From assembly GCA_963735465.1 (NCBI GenBank), contig CAVTLA010000001.1, forward strand, positions 558,001-622,000: a stretch of DNA of 64,000 nt, given 5' to 3'. Positions 17,048-25,628 of this stretch are shown here, in pieces. The first letter of the stretch is position 1, and every line of letters begins with the position of its first letter. A model generated the notes under the pieces. The model worked only from the letters and a program-made list of their open reading frames with translations. It did no database searches and was not told the DNA's origin. Source of the stretch: DASZHJ01 sp963735465 (GTDB taxonomy: Bacteria; Pseudomonadota; Alphaproteobacteria; ATCC43930; CGMCC-115725). The translations under genes and the position numbers were made by a program.

Positions 17048-17990
17048 ATGTCCTTGAACCAATCCGTGCATCGTGTCGCGATCGTCGGTACCGGAGTGAT
17101 CGGCGCAAGTTGGGCCGCATACTACCTCTCTCGCGGCTTCGACGTGGTTGCGACTGATCCCGGTCCGCAGTCGGAAGCGAACCTCCGCAAATATGTCGAT
17201 GATGCGTGGCCATTGCTGACGGAGGTCGGTCTTTGTCCGGGTGCCTCGCGCGATCGGCTGACGTTCAGCCCCGACATGAGTTCGCGCGCTTGCAGAGGCT
17301 GACTGGGTGCAGGAAAACGCGCCGGAGCGGCCCGATTTCAAGATCAAGCTGTTCGCGGAGATGGACGAGGTGACGCCGCCGACTTCGATCATCGCGTCGA
17401 GCTCCTCCGGAATCACCATGGATGTGATTCAGTCCGGCTGCAAACGACCGGAGCGCTGCGTGATCGGTCACCCGTTCAATCCGCCGCATGTCGTTCCCCT
17501 GGTGGAGGTTGTGGGCGGAGCCAAGACCTCGGAAGCCACGATCGAGCGAGCGATGGCGTTCTACGCGGGTATCGGCAAGAAGCCGGTGCGCCTGCACAAG
17601 TCGCTTCCGGGCCATGTGGCCAACCGCTTCCAGGCGGCGCTCTACAAGGAAGTGCTCTACCTCGTGCAGCAGGGCGTCCTCAGCGTTGCGGATGCGGACA
17701 TTGCCGTGTGCTACGGCCCCGGCATTCGCTGGGGCGTGATGGGTCCCAGTCTGCAGTGGCACGTCGGCGGTGGGCAGGGCGGCATCCAGCATTTCATGGA
17801 ACACCTGATGGACCCGCTCGCCGGAATGATGAAGACGCTCGGCACGCCCGACATCACGCCGCAATTGAAGCAGACCGTCGTCGACGCCGTGCTGCAGGAG
17901 GCCGGAGGACGTTCGGTCGAGGAGCTTGCCCGCGAGGAGAACTCCGTTCTCATCGCGTTGCTGAAGCAGCGCGCGGCGGTGGGCAGATGA
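17048..17990 (+). pseudogene. 3-hydroxyacyl-CoA dehydrogenase / L-carnitine dehydrogenase-like, frameshifted
   Basis: NAD-dependent oxidation of a 3-hydroxyacyl substrate. The first frame starts MSLNQSVHRVAIVGTGVIGA (Rossmann GxGxxG) and stops at 17302 after SPDMSSRACRG. The second frame, from 17307 to 17990, carries the rest: IASSSSGITMD, IGHPFNPPHVVPLVEVVGG (family signature with catalytic His) and the C-terminal helical domain with RLHKSLPGHVANRFQAAL and YGPGIRWGVMGP. Removing one T near 17280 joins them as MSRALAEADWVQENAPER, exactly what the family has there. The C-terminal half resembles L-carnitine 3-dehydrogenase more than short-chain 3-hydroxybutyryl-CoA dehydrogenase. Its stop overlaps the next start as ATGA. 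Likely an assembly error or a very recent mutation. Confidence 0.85.
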
Positions 17991-18889
17991 GCGGCGTCGT
18001 GGCCCGAATCTTCTTCCTCGACCTCGGAGCGGGGCGAGTCCTCTCCGCCAAACCCGACGGCTCGGACCTGCGGACGCTGGTGAGCGAGGGCAGAAAGCTG
18101 CCGGATGGGCTGGTGGCCGATGTCGCGGCCGGTCATCTCTACTGGACCAACATGGGCAATCCCAAGGCCAATGACGGCTCCCTCTTCCGCTCGGATCTCG
18201 ATGGCCGGAACATGACGACGATCATTGCGCCGGGTGACACCTTCACGCCGAAGCAGCTGCAGATCGACAAGCCCAATGGCAAGCTCTACTGGTCGGACCG
18301 CGAAGGTATGCGCGTGATGCGTGCCAATCTCGACGGCTCAGGGATCGAGACGCTGGTCGATACGAGTCAGGGTGATCCTCGTCCCGGAGCCGATCCAGCC
18401 AAGTGGTGCGTGGGCATCGCTATCGATGCGGGCGCGGGCAAGCTCTACTGGACCCAGAAGGGCGGTGACAACGCGGGCGAGGGCCGCATCCGACGCGCGA
18501 ACCTCGACATACCCAGGGGTCAAACGCCGGCGAACCGCACCGACATCGAGCTGCTTTACGAAAAGCTGCCCGAGCCGATCGACCTCGATCTGGACCTCGA
18601 GAGCCGGCTGCTCTACTGGACCGACCGAGGAAATCCGCCGCGCGGCAACACGGTGAATCGTGCGCCTCTGGAGGCGCCGCGGGGTGGGCGTCCGGCGCCC
18701 GAGATCGTCTTTTCCAACTTGATGGAAGGGATCGGCCTGGCCCTGGATCCGAAGCACGGCCGCATGTTCATCACCGATTTCGCCGGCTCGGTCTACAGCG
18801 CCAACCTCGACGGGTCGGACCAGAAAACCTTGCTCTTTGCACAGGGCAACCTGACGGGAATTGCCTACGTCGAGCTGCCTGCGACTTAG
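17987..18889 (+). CDS. YWTD-repeat (LDL-receptor class B-like) beta-propeller protein
   Basis: A 300-residue protein made of repeated propeller blades. YWTD-type motifs recur about every 50 residues: LYWTN near 52, LYWSDREGMRVMRANLDGSG near 100, LYWTQ near 153, LYWTDR near 208 and a final MFITDFAGSVYSANLDGSD near 260. That spacing gives a six-bladed propeller. No signal peptide is seen, so it is probably cytoplasmic. It is translationally coupled (ATGA) to the hydroxyacyl-CoA dehydrogenase, and followed 54 bases later by a CoA-transferase, so it presumably acts in the same pathway; bacterial members of this fold often sit beside 3-hydroxyacyl-CoA dehydrogenases without a tested function. A lactonase- or thioesterase-like activity is possible but not shown. 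Confidence 0.8.
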   Translation: MSGVVARIFFLDLGAGRVLSAKPDGSDLRTLVSEGRKLPDGLVADVAAGHLYWTNMGNPKANDGSLFRSDLDGRNMTTIIAPGDTFTPKQLQIDKPNGKLYWSDREGMRVMRANLDGSGIETLVDTSQGDPRPGADPAKWCVGIAIDAGAGKLYWTQKGGDNAGEGRIRRANLDIPRGQTPANRTDIELLYEKLPEPIDLDLDLESRLLYWTDRGNPPRGNTVNRAPLEAPRGGRPAPEIVFSNLMEGIGLALDPKHGRMFITDFAGSVYSANLDGSDQKTLLFAQGNLTGIAYVELPAT

Positions 18890-18943
18890 GCCGCGATCGG
18901 ACTTGCGTAGCCGCCAGCCAAATACGCTTTCAGGAGAGCGCTG

Positions 18944-20467
18944 ATGAGTTCTGCAACCATACGATCTCCTGACACTCGCCAAGCAGGGCCGTTGACCGAT
19001 GTGCTTCAGAAGAAGCTCGGAAATCCCGAAATCTCACCCAAGTTCGATCTCCACAATGCCGTGGATCAGCTGCTGGCGGATGTCGGTCTGACAGCCGCGG
19101 ACAGCGGCGGCAAGCTTACTTTCTATGGCCAGGATCCGATCGTCCCAAGCAGCTTCAGGTTTGGCGCCATGGCCGCGGTCGGCCTGGCTGCCAAGACCAT
19201 AGCGTTGGCAGCGCTCTGGAAATCGCGAACTGGCGAAGGGCAGGACATTCACGTCGATGTCCGGAAAGCTCTCCGGCGCTTCTCTGGTTTCTTCGAGGGC
19301 AAATGGGAAACGATCAACGGACGCAGCCCCCTGCTCTTGCCTCGGGACAATCCATTCTTCGAGTTGCCGCTTTTCCGAAGAACCCGCGACGGGCGTCACG
19401 TGGTTTCTCTCAACATTTACCCCGGGCTGCAGGCGCGCTCTCTCAATTTCCTGAGGTGCAGTAACAGCACCGAATCCATTGGCAATGCCGTTCTGCAATG
19501 GCGTGCTGAGGAGCTAGAGGCAGCCGCGGCGGAGGCTGGGCTTGTCTTTGCGATGGTGCGCACGAACGAGGAGTTTCTCAGCGAGCCCCAGTACACCGAA
19601 GTCCTCTCCAGGATGCCGCTGATAACCCTGGAAAAGATCGGAGAGAGCGAGCCGATGCCATTCAAGCGCGGCGCAACGAGCCCGCTGGACGGCATTCGCG
19701 CGCTGGGATTGGGGCACGTGATTGCCGGAGCGGGTATCGGCAGAGACCTCGCCTACCACGGCGCCGACGTCCTCAACATCTGGCGGCCCAATGATGCGGA
19801 GATCGAGGCCTTTGCCTGGGACGTGCAGGTGGGCATGCGCTCCACGGTGCTGGATGGCTCCAAGGAAGATCGCGCGACGGTCGATCGCCTCCTGAAGACT
19901 GCCGACGTGTTCTTCTCGAATCGTCGCCCCGGTTACCTGGAGCGGTATGGCCTGACCGCCGAGGAGCTCATTGAAAAAAAGCCGGGATTGATCCACGCCA
20001 AAGTGGTCCTGCACGGCGAACGGGGCCCTTGGTCCAACCGGGTTGGCTTCGATGAGATCGGCGCGGCCGTGTCGGGCGTGTTTTCCATCGAGGGGACACC
20101 CACTCAGCCCAAGTCGCCGCCCATCATCCCGATTTGCGACAACGTGGTGGGCTGGCTCGGCACCGTCGGTGTTCTCCAGGCCCTGCGACGGCGCGCCATC
20201 GAAGGCGGGAGCTATCGCGTCGTCGTATCCCTGACCAGAACGGTGCTCTGGCTGCTCTCGATGGGCATATTCGACAAGGCCTATGCGCGGGAAACCGCTG
20301 ACACCACGGACGAGCACAAGTACGTCGCTCCTGATCTCTTCAGCGCCGAAACTCCCTTGGGCACGTATCAAGGCATGACCGACCAGGCAATTTTGTCGCG
20401 AACTCCGGGCGTCTTCCGGACCGTGTTGGTCCCACGCGGCTCGAGCAAGCCGGAATGGCTCCCCTAA
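18944..20467 (+). CDS. CaiB/BaiF-family CoA-transferase with permuted domain order
   Basis: 507-residue CoA-transferase-like protein. The family opening, normally at the N-terminus, appears only in the middle: SPLDGIRALGLGHVIAGAGI then GRDLAYHGADVLNIWRP near residue 250. The first 240 residues resemble the internal part of class III transferases (FGAMAAVGLAAKTIALAALW and RTGEGQDIHVDVRKALR). The putative catalytic Asp is in RVGFDEIGAAVSGVFSIEG near residue 370. So two half-domains are present in reversed order, a known but less studied architecture in this superfamily. The start at 18944 has CAGGAGAG eight bases upstream. It ends the operon and probably works on the same CoA thioesters as its neighbours. 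Confidence 0.85.
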   Translation: MSSATIRSPDTRQAGPLTDVLQKKLGNPEISPKFDLHNAVDQLLADVGLTAADSGGKLTFYGQDPIVPSSFRFGAMAAVGLAAKTIALAALWKSRTGEGQDIHVDVRKALRRFSGFFEGKWETINGRSPLLLPRDNPFFELPLFRRTRDGRHVVSLNIYPGLQARSLNFLRCSNSTESIGNAVLQWRAEELEAAAAEAGLVFAMVRTNEEFLSEPQYTEVLSRMPLITLEKIGESEPMPFKRGATSPLDGIRALGLGHVIAGAGIGRDLAYHGADVLNIWRPNDAEIEAFAWDVQVGMRSTVLDGSKEDRATVDRLLKTADVFFSNRRPGYLERYGLTAEELIEKKPGLIHAKVVLHGERGPWSNRVGFDEIGAAVSGVFSIEGTPTQPKSPPIIPICDNVVGWLGTVGVLQALRRRAIEGGSYRVVVSLTRTVLWLLSMGIFDKAYARETADTTDEHKYVAPDLFSAETPLGTYQGMTDQAILSRTPGVFRTVLVPRGSSKPEWLP

Positions 20468-20774
20468 TGTGATTGGTCCGGCGACCCCTGATCGGCATCC
20501 GGTTCTCGACCTGGACCATAACCAACTCAATTTAATGGACGTCGTCGCGATGATGAGCGTTCTGGTGGCAAGGACCGCGGATGACATCGCGGCGACGCTC
20601 GCGGCATGCGAGTGACTTCCAGCGCGGTCGAACTCCGCGGTGAAGCGTTCGCATCCACGGAGTTCAAGGTGGGTGAGCCATAAATGCACGAGCATCTGGC
20701 TTGCCAGGGAACGCGCTGCCGAGGACGGAGGCATTGGCCGCGCCGCCCGCCCACGAGGCGCGGTGGCGTACGGT
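20468..20774. other. Intergenic stretch, 307 bp
   Basis: Lies between the convergent CoA-transferase and MFS genes. A 48-codon frame from a GTG at 20469 to 20615 (including HPVLDLDHNQLNLMDVVAMM) begins one base after the CoA-transferase stop and could be a small helical protein or a gene remnant; I recognise no family and see no strong ribosome site. No hairpin with a T-run was found, so no terminator is called. Confidence 0.3.
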
Positions 20775-22010
20775 TCAGCGGCTCGGCGCTGCGGCCACGG
20801 CGTTCTGGCAGGGCCGACCGGAGGCGTCTCTGCACCGCGTCGTGGCAAGCGCCAGCAGCAGCGAGGCGGTGACGCAACCCGCGCCGACCCAGCCGAGCGC
20901 GGCCGGCGGGGCGTGGGCCAGGGTCGCGGCGCCGACCGCGGCACCCGAGGAGAAGCCGAGGAACATGAAGGATGCGTTGAGCGAGAGGACGACCGGCGCC
21001 AAGCTGAGCCCGGCGATGCCGATCAGCCGCGCCTGCTGCGCCGGGAAGAACGCCCACGCCGACACGCCCCACGCCGCGATCGCAACCAGAACCGGTACCA
21101 GCGCGGCGGCCGGGGACAGCAGGAGCGCGCTCGCCGACAGGCTCGCGAAGGCGAGCGCGAGCGTCGAGAGGCCGGCGACGATCACCGGCACGGGGCCGTA
21201 GCGGTCGTTGAAGCGCCCGCCCGCGGCAAGGCCGATCGCGGCAGCGACACCCCACATGAACAGCACCGCGCCGACATAAGGGCCGGCGATCCCGGTCGCC
21301 GAGGCGAGGAAGAGCGCGAGATAAGTGTAGACGGCGTAGGCGCCGGTCGCCCAAAGCAGAGTAACGAGGAGCGCCAGCAGGACGGACGGCCTGCGGGCGA
21401 CCGCGAGGCGCTCGCGCAGGCCGGCGACCGCCAACCCGCGGCCGACGTCGCGCCGGAGGCCGGCGAGCAGCCCGACCATGGCGATCAGGGCCAGCGCGCC
21501 GACGCCGGCGAAGTTCAACCGCCATCCGAAACGGTCGCCAACGAGCGCGCCAAGCGGCACGCCGAGCGCCACCGCCACGGTGGTGCCGCCATTGACGATG
21601 GCGAGCGCGGTGCCGCGCCGCGCCGGCTCGAGCAGCGCCCCGGCCAGCGCGTTCGCGTTCGGCACGTAGAGGCCAGCGGCGATGGCGAGGAGAAGGCGGG
21701 CTCCCATCAGCGCTGCGTAACCCTGTGCCGACCAGGCGACGAAATTCGCTGCCGCGAAAGCGACCATGGCGGCGATCAGCAGCCGGCGACGGTCGAGGCT
21801 ACCGGTGAGGGCCGTCAGGATCGGCGAGCTGAGCGCATAGGTCAGCGCAAAGACGGTGACCAGCTGTCCCGCGGCCGCGACGGTGACCCGAAGATCGCGC
21901 GCGAGAGCGGGCAGCAAGGGCGCGATCATGAATCCCTCGGTGCCGATGGCGAAAGTGCCGAGGGCCAGCCAATAGAGCGGAACCTGGGAACGGGGCGCGG
22001 CGGTGGTCAT
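20775..22010 (-). CDS. MFS drug/sugar efflux transporter (DHA1, AraJ/YdhP type)
   Basis: Twelve-helix major facilitator of 411 residues. It starts VPLYWLALGTFAIGTEGFMI, the DHA1 opening with the G-T-E-G block, and has the motif-A loop in LTGSLDRRRLLIA and the antiporter motif-C-like GGTTVAVALGVPLGAL. The start at 22010 has AGAGGA seven bases before it; two upstream in-frame starts (to 22052) would overlap the operator. It lies directly downstream of a TetR gene, and a TetR-type operator (22038-22055) sits 27 bases before its start, so it is almost certainly repressed by that protein and exports the inducer. Substrate unknown. Confidence 0.92.
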   Translation of the reverse strand: MTTAAPRSQVPLYWLALGTFAIGTEGFMIAPLLPALARDLRVTVAAAGQLVTVFALTYALSSPILTALTGSLDRRRLLIAAMVAFAAANFVAWSAQGYAALMGARLLLAIAAGLYVPNANALAGALLEPARRGTALAIVNGGTTVAVALGVPLGALVGDRFGWRLNFAGVGALALIAMVGLLAGLRRDVGRGLAVAGLRERLAVARRPSVLLALLVTLLWATGAYAVYTYLALFLASATGIAGPYVGAVLFMWGVAAAIGLAAGGRFNDRYGPVPVIVAGLSTLALAFASLSASALLLSPAAALVPVLVAIAAWGVSAWAFFPAQQARLIGIAGLSLAPVVLSLNASFMFLGFSSGAAVGAATLAHAPPAALGWVGAGCVTASLLLALATTRCRDASGRPCQNAVAAAPSR

Positions 22011-22037
22011 CGAGACATCCTCTCGCATAAAAATCGT

Positions 22038-22055
22038 AAGATGGTCGGTCATCTT
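22038..22055. promoter_or_regulatory. TetR operator upstream of MFS gene
   Basis: AAGATG-GTCGGT-CATCTT, six-base perfect arms. Its reverse strand matches the site before tetR (22685-22703) at most positions: both follow AAKATGACCGRYCRTCTTA. Confidence 0.65.
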
Positions 22056-22100
22056 GACATGAAAGCAAACGAGCTCTTCGGGTTGAGCCGCCGGCGCGGT

Positions 22101-22676
22101 TCAGACGAGGATTTGCGTGAAGGCCACCGTCACGAAACGGTCGAGGGCGCTCCGGTCCTTCTCGACGCGGGCGCGCAGCAGCGCGCCTTCATAGGCGTCG
22201 AGCAGGAAGGCGGCGAGATCGGCCGCGGGGGTCTTCGTCGCGATCGAGCCATCCGCCTGGGCGTCGGCGATGGCGACGGCAATTTCCTGGGACCACGAGG
22301 CGTAGAGCGCCGCCAGGCGCTCGCGGATCAGCGGGCTTTGATCGGCGAGCTCGGCGCTGAAATTGCCGAGCAGACAGCCGCGCCCGAAGTCGAGCCCGGC
22401 ATACATCTCGGTCAGCCCGTCGAAATGCTGGCGCAGCCGCTCCATCGCCGGGACCGATTTGGCGCCAAGCAGGGCGCGTCGCGGATTGCGCCGCCCATAG
22501 CGCTCCACGACCTCGGCGCCGAGCGCCTCCTTGCTGGCGAAGTGATTGTAGAAGGAGCCTTTCGGCACGCCCGCCGCGTCCGTGATGTCCTGGACGCCGC
22601 TGGCGTTGAATCCCTTCGCCAGCAGGGTCTTCAGCCCCGCCTCGGCGATCTGCTCTCGGACGTTGCGCCTGGTCAT
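22101..22676 (-). CDS. TetR-family transcriptional repressor
   Basis: 191-residue repressor. The N-terminal helix-turn-helix is plain (GLKTLLAKGFNASGVQDITD, AAGVPKGSFYNHFASKEAL), followed by an all-helical ligand domain with a cysteine in FGRGCLLGNFSAELADQ. That CLLGN-type block is typical of the NemR/AcuR-like branch, in which the cysteine can sense electrophiles. The start at 22676 lies 8 bases from its own operator at 22685-22703, indicating autorepression, and the same operator precedes the MFS gene downstream. A sensor of a reactive or toxic compound controlling its exporter is the simplest reading. Confidence 0.93.
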   Translation of the reverse strand: MTRRNVREQIAEAGLKTLLAKGFNASGVQDITDAAGVPKGSFYNHFASKEALGAEVVERYGRRNPRRALLGAKSVPAMERLRQHFDGLTEMYAGLDFGRGCLLGNFSAELADQSPLIRERLAALYASWSQEIAVAIADAQADGSIATKTPAADLAAFLLDAYEGALLRARVEKDRSALDRFVTVAFTQILV

Positions 22677-22684
22677 AAGTGGAC

Positions 22685-22703
22685 AATATGACCGGTCGTC
22701 TTA
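22685..22703. promoter_or_regulatory. TetR operator upstream of tetR (autoregulation)
   Basis: AATATGACCGGTCGTCTTA centred on the perfect palindrome GACCGGTC, nine bases before the tetR start. Same pattern as 22038-22055. Confidence 0.65.
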
Positions 22704-22760
22704 TATGTCAAGGCATAGGTCAAATTGATAGGTGACCGCGGGCTTTTGCCTGTGCGCTCC

Positions 22761-23669
22761 TCACGCCTTGCGCTCGCGGAAGAGAGTGGCGAGGAAGTCG
22801 ACGAAGAGGCGGACCTTCGCCGAGAGGTGTCGGTTCTGCTGGTAGACGACGTAGATGCCGTTCTCGAATTCCACGTGACTCACGCGATGGCGCGGGAAAA
22901 GGCGGCGGAGCCGCCCCGCCTTCAGCTCCTCCTGCACCGACCAGTCCGGCATCAGCACGATCCCGACACCGGCCAGCGCCGCCGCCCGCAAGGCCGGGCC
23001 GTAGTCGGTCTGCAGCGTGCCGGTGACGGGGATCTCCGTCAGCACGCCGGCGGAATCGAGGAAACGCCAGAACGTCCGCCCCATGTTGATGCGATAGGTC
23101 AGGCAATTGTGCTCGGAGAGGTCGTTGGGCGAGGTGATCTTGGGGTGTGCGCTCAGATAGTCCGGCGACGCGCAGACGATGCGCTCGCTGGACGCCAGCT
23201 TGCGGGCGATCAGGGAAGAATCCTCGAGCTTGCCGATGCGGATGTCGACGTCGACATTGCGCTCGACGAGGTCGATGTCGTGGTTCGACAGCAGCAGATC
23301 GACCTTGATCTCGGGATAGCGCCGCAGGAATTCCGGCATCGCCGGCACCACGTGCATGGTGCCGACGAGAATGCGGGAGTGGACGCGGAGCGTGCCGCGC
23401 GGCACCCGGTGCAGCTCCGAGACGCTGGTATTGGCCTCGTTGACCTGGTGCAGGATCTGCTCGGCGCGATTGAGGTAGACCTCGCCGGGCTCGGTCAGCG
23501 TCAGCTTGCGGCTGGTGCGGTTGAGAAGCCGGGCGCCGAGACTGTCCTCGAGGGCGTTGATCTGGCGCGAGACCGAGGCCGGCGACAGACCGAGCTGGCG
23601 ACCCGCCGCGGACAGGCTGCCGCTGTGCACGACGCTGACAAACAATTGCATCGCGCGGAATGCGTCCAC
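22761..23669 (-). CDS. LysR-family transcriptional regulator
   Basis: 302-residue LysR regulator. The winged HTH is at residues 5-65 (FVSVVHSGSLSAAGRQLGLS, PASVSRQINALEDSLGARLL, TSRKLTLTEPG), with a periplasmic-binding-like effector domain after residue 90 (VDVDIRIGKLEDSSLIARKL). The sequence is of the large AaeR/PA-type subgroup that often acts next to GSTs, oxidoreductases or efflux genes. The frame starts with GTG at 23669 and GAGG lies about eleven bases upstream; an ATG at residue 7 would cut into the first helix. It is divergent from the glutathione transferase gene (121-base gap), its probable target. Confidence 0.92.
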   Translation of the reverse strand: MDAFRAMQLFVSVVHSGSLSAAGRQLGLSPASVSRQINALEDSLGARLLNRTSRKLTLTEPGEVYLNRAEQILHQVNEANTSVSELHRVPRGTLRVHSRILVGTMHVVPAMPEFLRRYPEIKVDLLLSNHDIDLVERNVDVDIRIGKLEDSSLIARKLASSERIVCASPDYLSAHPKITSPNDLSEHNCLTYRINMGRTFWRFLDSAGVLTEIPVTGTLQTDYGPALRAAALAGVGIVLMPDWSVQEELKAGRLRRLFPRHRVSHVEFENGIYVVYQQNRHLSAKVRLFVDFLATLFRERKA

Positions 23670-23790
23670 CAGGAAGGCCTCATCTTTGCGGAAACCGAAA
23701 AGATGCTAGTGACGGGAATGTGCTGGGTCAAGGCGCCCGCGGCCGCTACGCTCGCCGCTTTCCCGCCAGCGCCGAGAGGACGCCCGACCG

Positions 23791-24402
23791 ATGAAGCTTT
23801 ATTACTCCGCCACCTCGCCCTATGTGCGCAAAGTCCACGTGATCGCCCAGGAGGCCGGCGTCGCCGACCGGATCGAGCTGGTCCCGGCCGTGGCGAATGC
23901 CTTGCAGCCCAACGCGGAGCTCGCCAAACACAATCCGTTGATGAAGCTGCCGACCCTGGTGACCGACGACGGCCTCGCCCTCTTCGATTCACCGATCATC
24001 TCGCAATATCTCGTTTCACTGCCCGGCGGGGCGAAGCTGCTGCCGGCGAGCGGGCCGGCGCGGTGGCGGGCGATGCGGCTGGAAGCGCTCGGCGACGGCA
24101 TCACCGACGCCGGCATGCTCAGCCGCGGCGAGACGGCGACCCGACCGGAGGACAAGCGCTGGGCCGCCATGGGGGAGGGCCAGCTGCTCAAGGTGCGGCA
24201 GGGCCTCGACATGGTGGAGCACAACGCCGGCGAGCTCGACGAGCCCATCAACATCGGCCAGATCTCGCTGGCCTGCGGCATCGGCTGGCTGGAGTTCCGC
24301 AGCGTCGGCGTCGATCTCCGCGCCGGTCGGCCGCGGCTCTTCGCCTGGTACGATCGCTTCGCCGCGCGGCCCTCGATGGCGGCGACGGCGCCGAAGGGCT
24401 GA
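23791..24402 (+). CDS. Glutathione S-transferase family protein
   Basis: 203 residues. The thioredoxin-fold N-domain has KLYYSATSPYVRKVHVIAQE, the cis-proline in MKLPTLVTDDG and the glutathione gamma-glutamyl contact DSPIISQYLV; the C-domain is helical. The catalytic residue is probably the Ser or Tyr near SPY, as in beta/xi-like bacterial GSTs, and no cysteine is present at that place. It is divergent from the LysR regulator and convergent with the downstream SDR (7-base gap). Likely detoxification of electrophiles; no substrate can be deduced. Confidence 0.92.
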   Translation: MKLYYSATSPYVRKVHVIAQEAGVADRIELVPAVANALQPNAELAKHNPLMKLPTLVTDDGLALFDSPIISQYLVSLPGGAKLLPASGPARWRAMRLEALGDGITDAGMLSRGETATRPEDKRWAAMGEGQLLKVRQGLDMVEHNAGELDEPINIGQISLACGIGWLEFRSVGVDLRAGRPRLFAWYDRFAARPSMAATAPKG

Positions 24403-24409
24403 GTATTTC

Positions 24410-25156
24410 TCAGTAAGTGGCGCGGCCGCCGGAGAGGTCGAAGGCGGCGCCGGTGCTGAAGGAGCATTCCTCCGAGGCGAGCCAGGCGATCATCGCCGCG
24501 ACTTCCTCCGGCTGGCCCGGCCGCCCCATGGGCACCCGCGACACCCAGATCTTCCGCTGCTCCTCCGGCATGTCGTAGAAGAGGTTCTTGGTGGCGATGA
24601 TCGCCGGCGCCACGCAGTTGACGCGGATCCCCGTGGTCGCCAGCTCCTTCGCCAGCGACTTGGTCAGGGAGTGCACGCCGGCCTTGGCCGCGGAATAGGC
24701 GGAGCTGAAGGGATTGCCTTCCTTCCCCGCCACCGATCCCAGATTGACGATCCGGCCGTAGTTCGCCTTCTGCATGTGCGGCACCACCGCGCGGCAGCAG
24801 AGGAACGTGCCGGTGAGGTTGATCTCGACGATCTTGCGCCAGAGCTCGGGCGTGAAATCGACGACGGCGGTGCGACGGCTGGTGATGCCAGCGGCGTTGA
24901 CGAGGATGTCGATGCGGCCGAACTCAGCGATCACCTGCGTGGTCGCGCTCTCGATCGTCGCGAGGTCGGTGACATCGACCTTGATGCCCGTCGTTCGCGC
25001 TCGGCCTTCGATCGCCTTGTCGAGAGTGGCGCGGTCGAGGTCCCAGAGCACCACGGTGGCGCCGGACTGCAGCATGCGGTCGGCGACGGCGAGGCCGATG
25101 CCGCCGGAGCCGCCGGTGATGACGGCGATGCGTTTGCCGAGATCGATCCGGTTCAT
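24410..25156 (-). CDS. Short-chain dehydrogenase/reductase (FabG-like)
   Basis: NAD(P)-dependent oxidoreductase of 248 residues. The cofactor motif is TGGSGGIGLAVADRM, followed by NAAG in DILVNAAGITSR, the catalytic Ser in VNLGSVAGKEGNPF and the Y-x-x-x-K pair in AYSAAKAGVHSL. It starts 7 bases after the stop of the MaoC-like gene and forms a three-gene leftward operon with two dehydratase-like proteins, which points to hydration/dehydration and oxidoreduction of an acyl-CoA or hydroxy acid. The acidic residue after strand 2 (LWDLDRA) favours NAD over NADP. Confidence 0.93.
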   Translation of the reverse strand: MNRIDLGKRIAVITGGSGGIGLAVADRMLQSGATVVLWDLDRATLDKAIEGRARTTGIKVDVTDLATIESATTQVIAEFGRIDILVNAAGITSRRTAVVDFTPELWRKIVEINLTGTFLCCRAVVPHMQKANYGRIVNLGSVAGKEGNPFSSAYSAAKAGVHSLTKSLAKELATTGIRVNCVAPAIIATKNLFYDMPEEQRKIWVSRVPMGRPGQPEEVAAMIAWLASEECSFSTGAAFDLSGGRATY

Positions 25157-25163
25157 GGGGCGA

Positions 25164-25628
25164 TCAGCGCGCGGGGAGATAGGCTACGGCGTCGCCGACC
25201 GTCAGCTTGGCGGCGCCGTCGCTCTCGCACCAGACTTCCAGGTGAACCTCGGTCTCGCCGCCGGCGATCTTCTGGATCGCCGTGACCTTGGCGCAGGAGA
25301 TCACCTTCTGGTCTTCGTAGATCGGCGCGATGTACTTGGTGCGCAGCTTGCCCTTGCGGGTGAAGCCCTCGCCGAAGGTGCCGAGCAGGAGATCGAGGAT
25401 CCAGTTGGTGGAGATCATGCCGTCGGCGATGATGCCCGGCAGGCCCTGGGCCTTCGCGAACTCGTCGTCATCATGGATGGTGGGCTCGCCCTGGTGCACG
25501 CGGCCGTCGTCGGCGGCGACCGTGGGCTGGACATCGACATACCAGCGCATCCGCTCCCGCGTCATCAGCCGCGGCCTTGAGCGCAGCTCGCTGCCGATCT
25601 GCAGGTTCTGCACCGTCGCGGCGCTCAT
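25164..25628 (-). CDS. MaoC-like acyl dehydratase (hot-dog fold), second subunit
   Basis: 154-residue hot-dog protein. The hydratase-like segment reads GEPTIHDDDEFAKAQGLPGI followed by IADGMISTNWI, where typical R-hydratases have IAHGM; a change of His to Asp there is notable. It begins at 25628 with its start codon overlapping the previous stop as ATGA, so it is translated together with the 150-residue partner. Such paired small MaoC proteins act as heteromeric enoyl-CoA hydratases or 2-carboxyacyl-CoA hydratases in known pathways. The frame extends upstream to 26135 antisense-like without coding character and is rejected. Confidence 0.85.
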   Translation of the reverse strand: MSAATVQNLQIGSELRSRPRLMTRERMRWYVDVQPTVAADDGRVHQGEPTIHDDDEFAKAQGLPGIIADGMISTNWILDLLLGTFGEGFTRKGKLRTKYIAPIYEDQKVISCAKVTAIQKIAGGETEVHLEVWCESDGAAKLTVGDAVAYLPAR

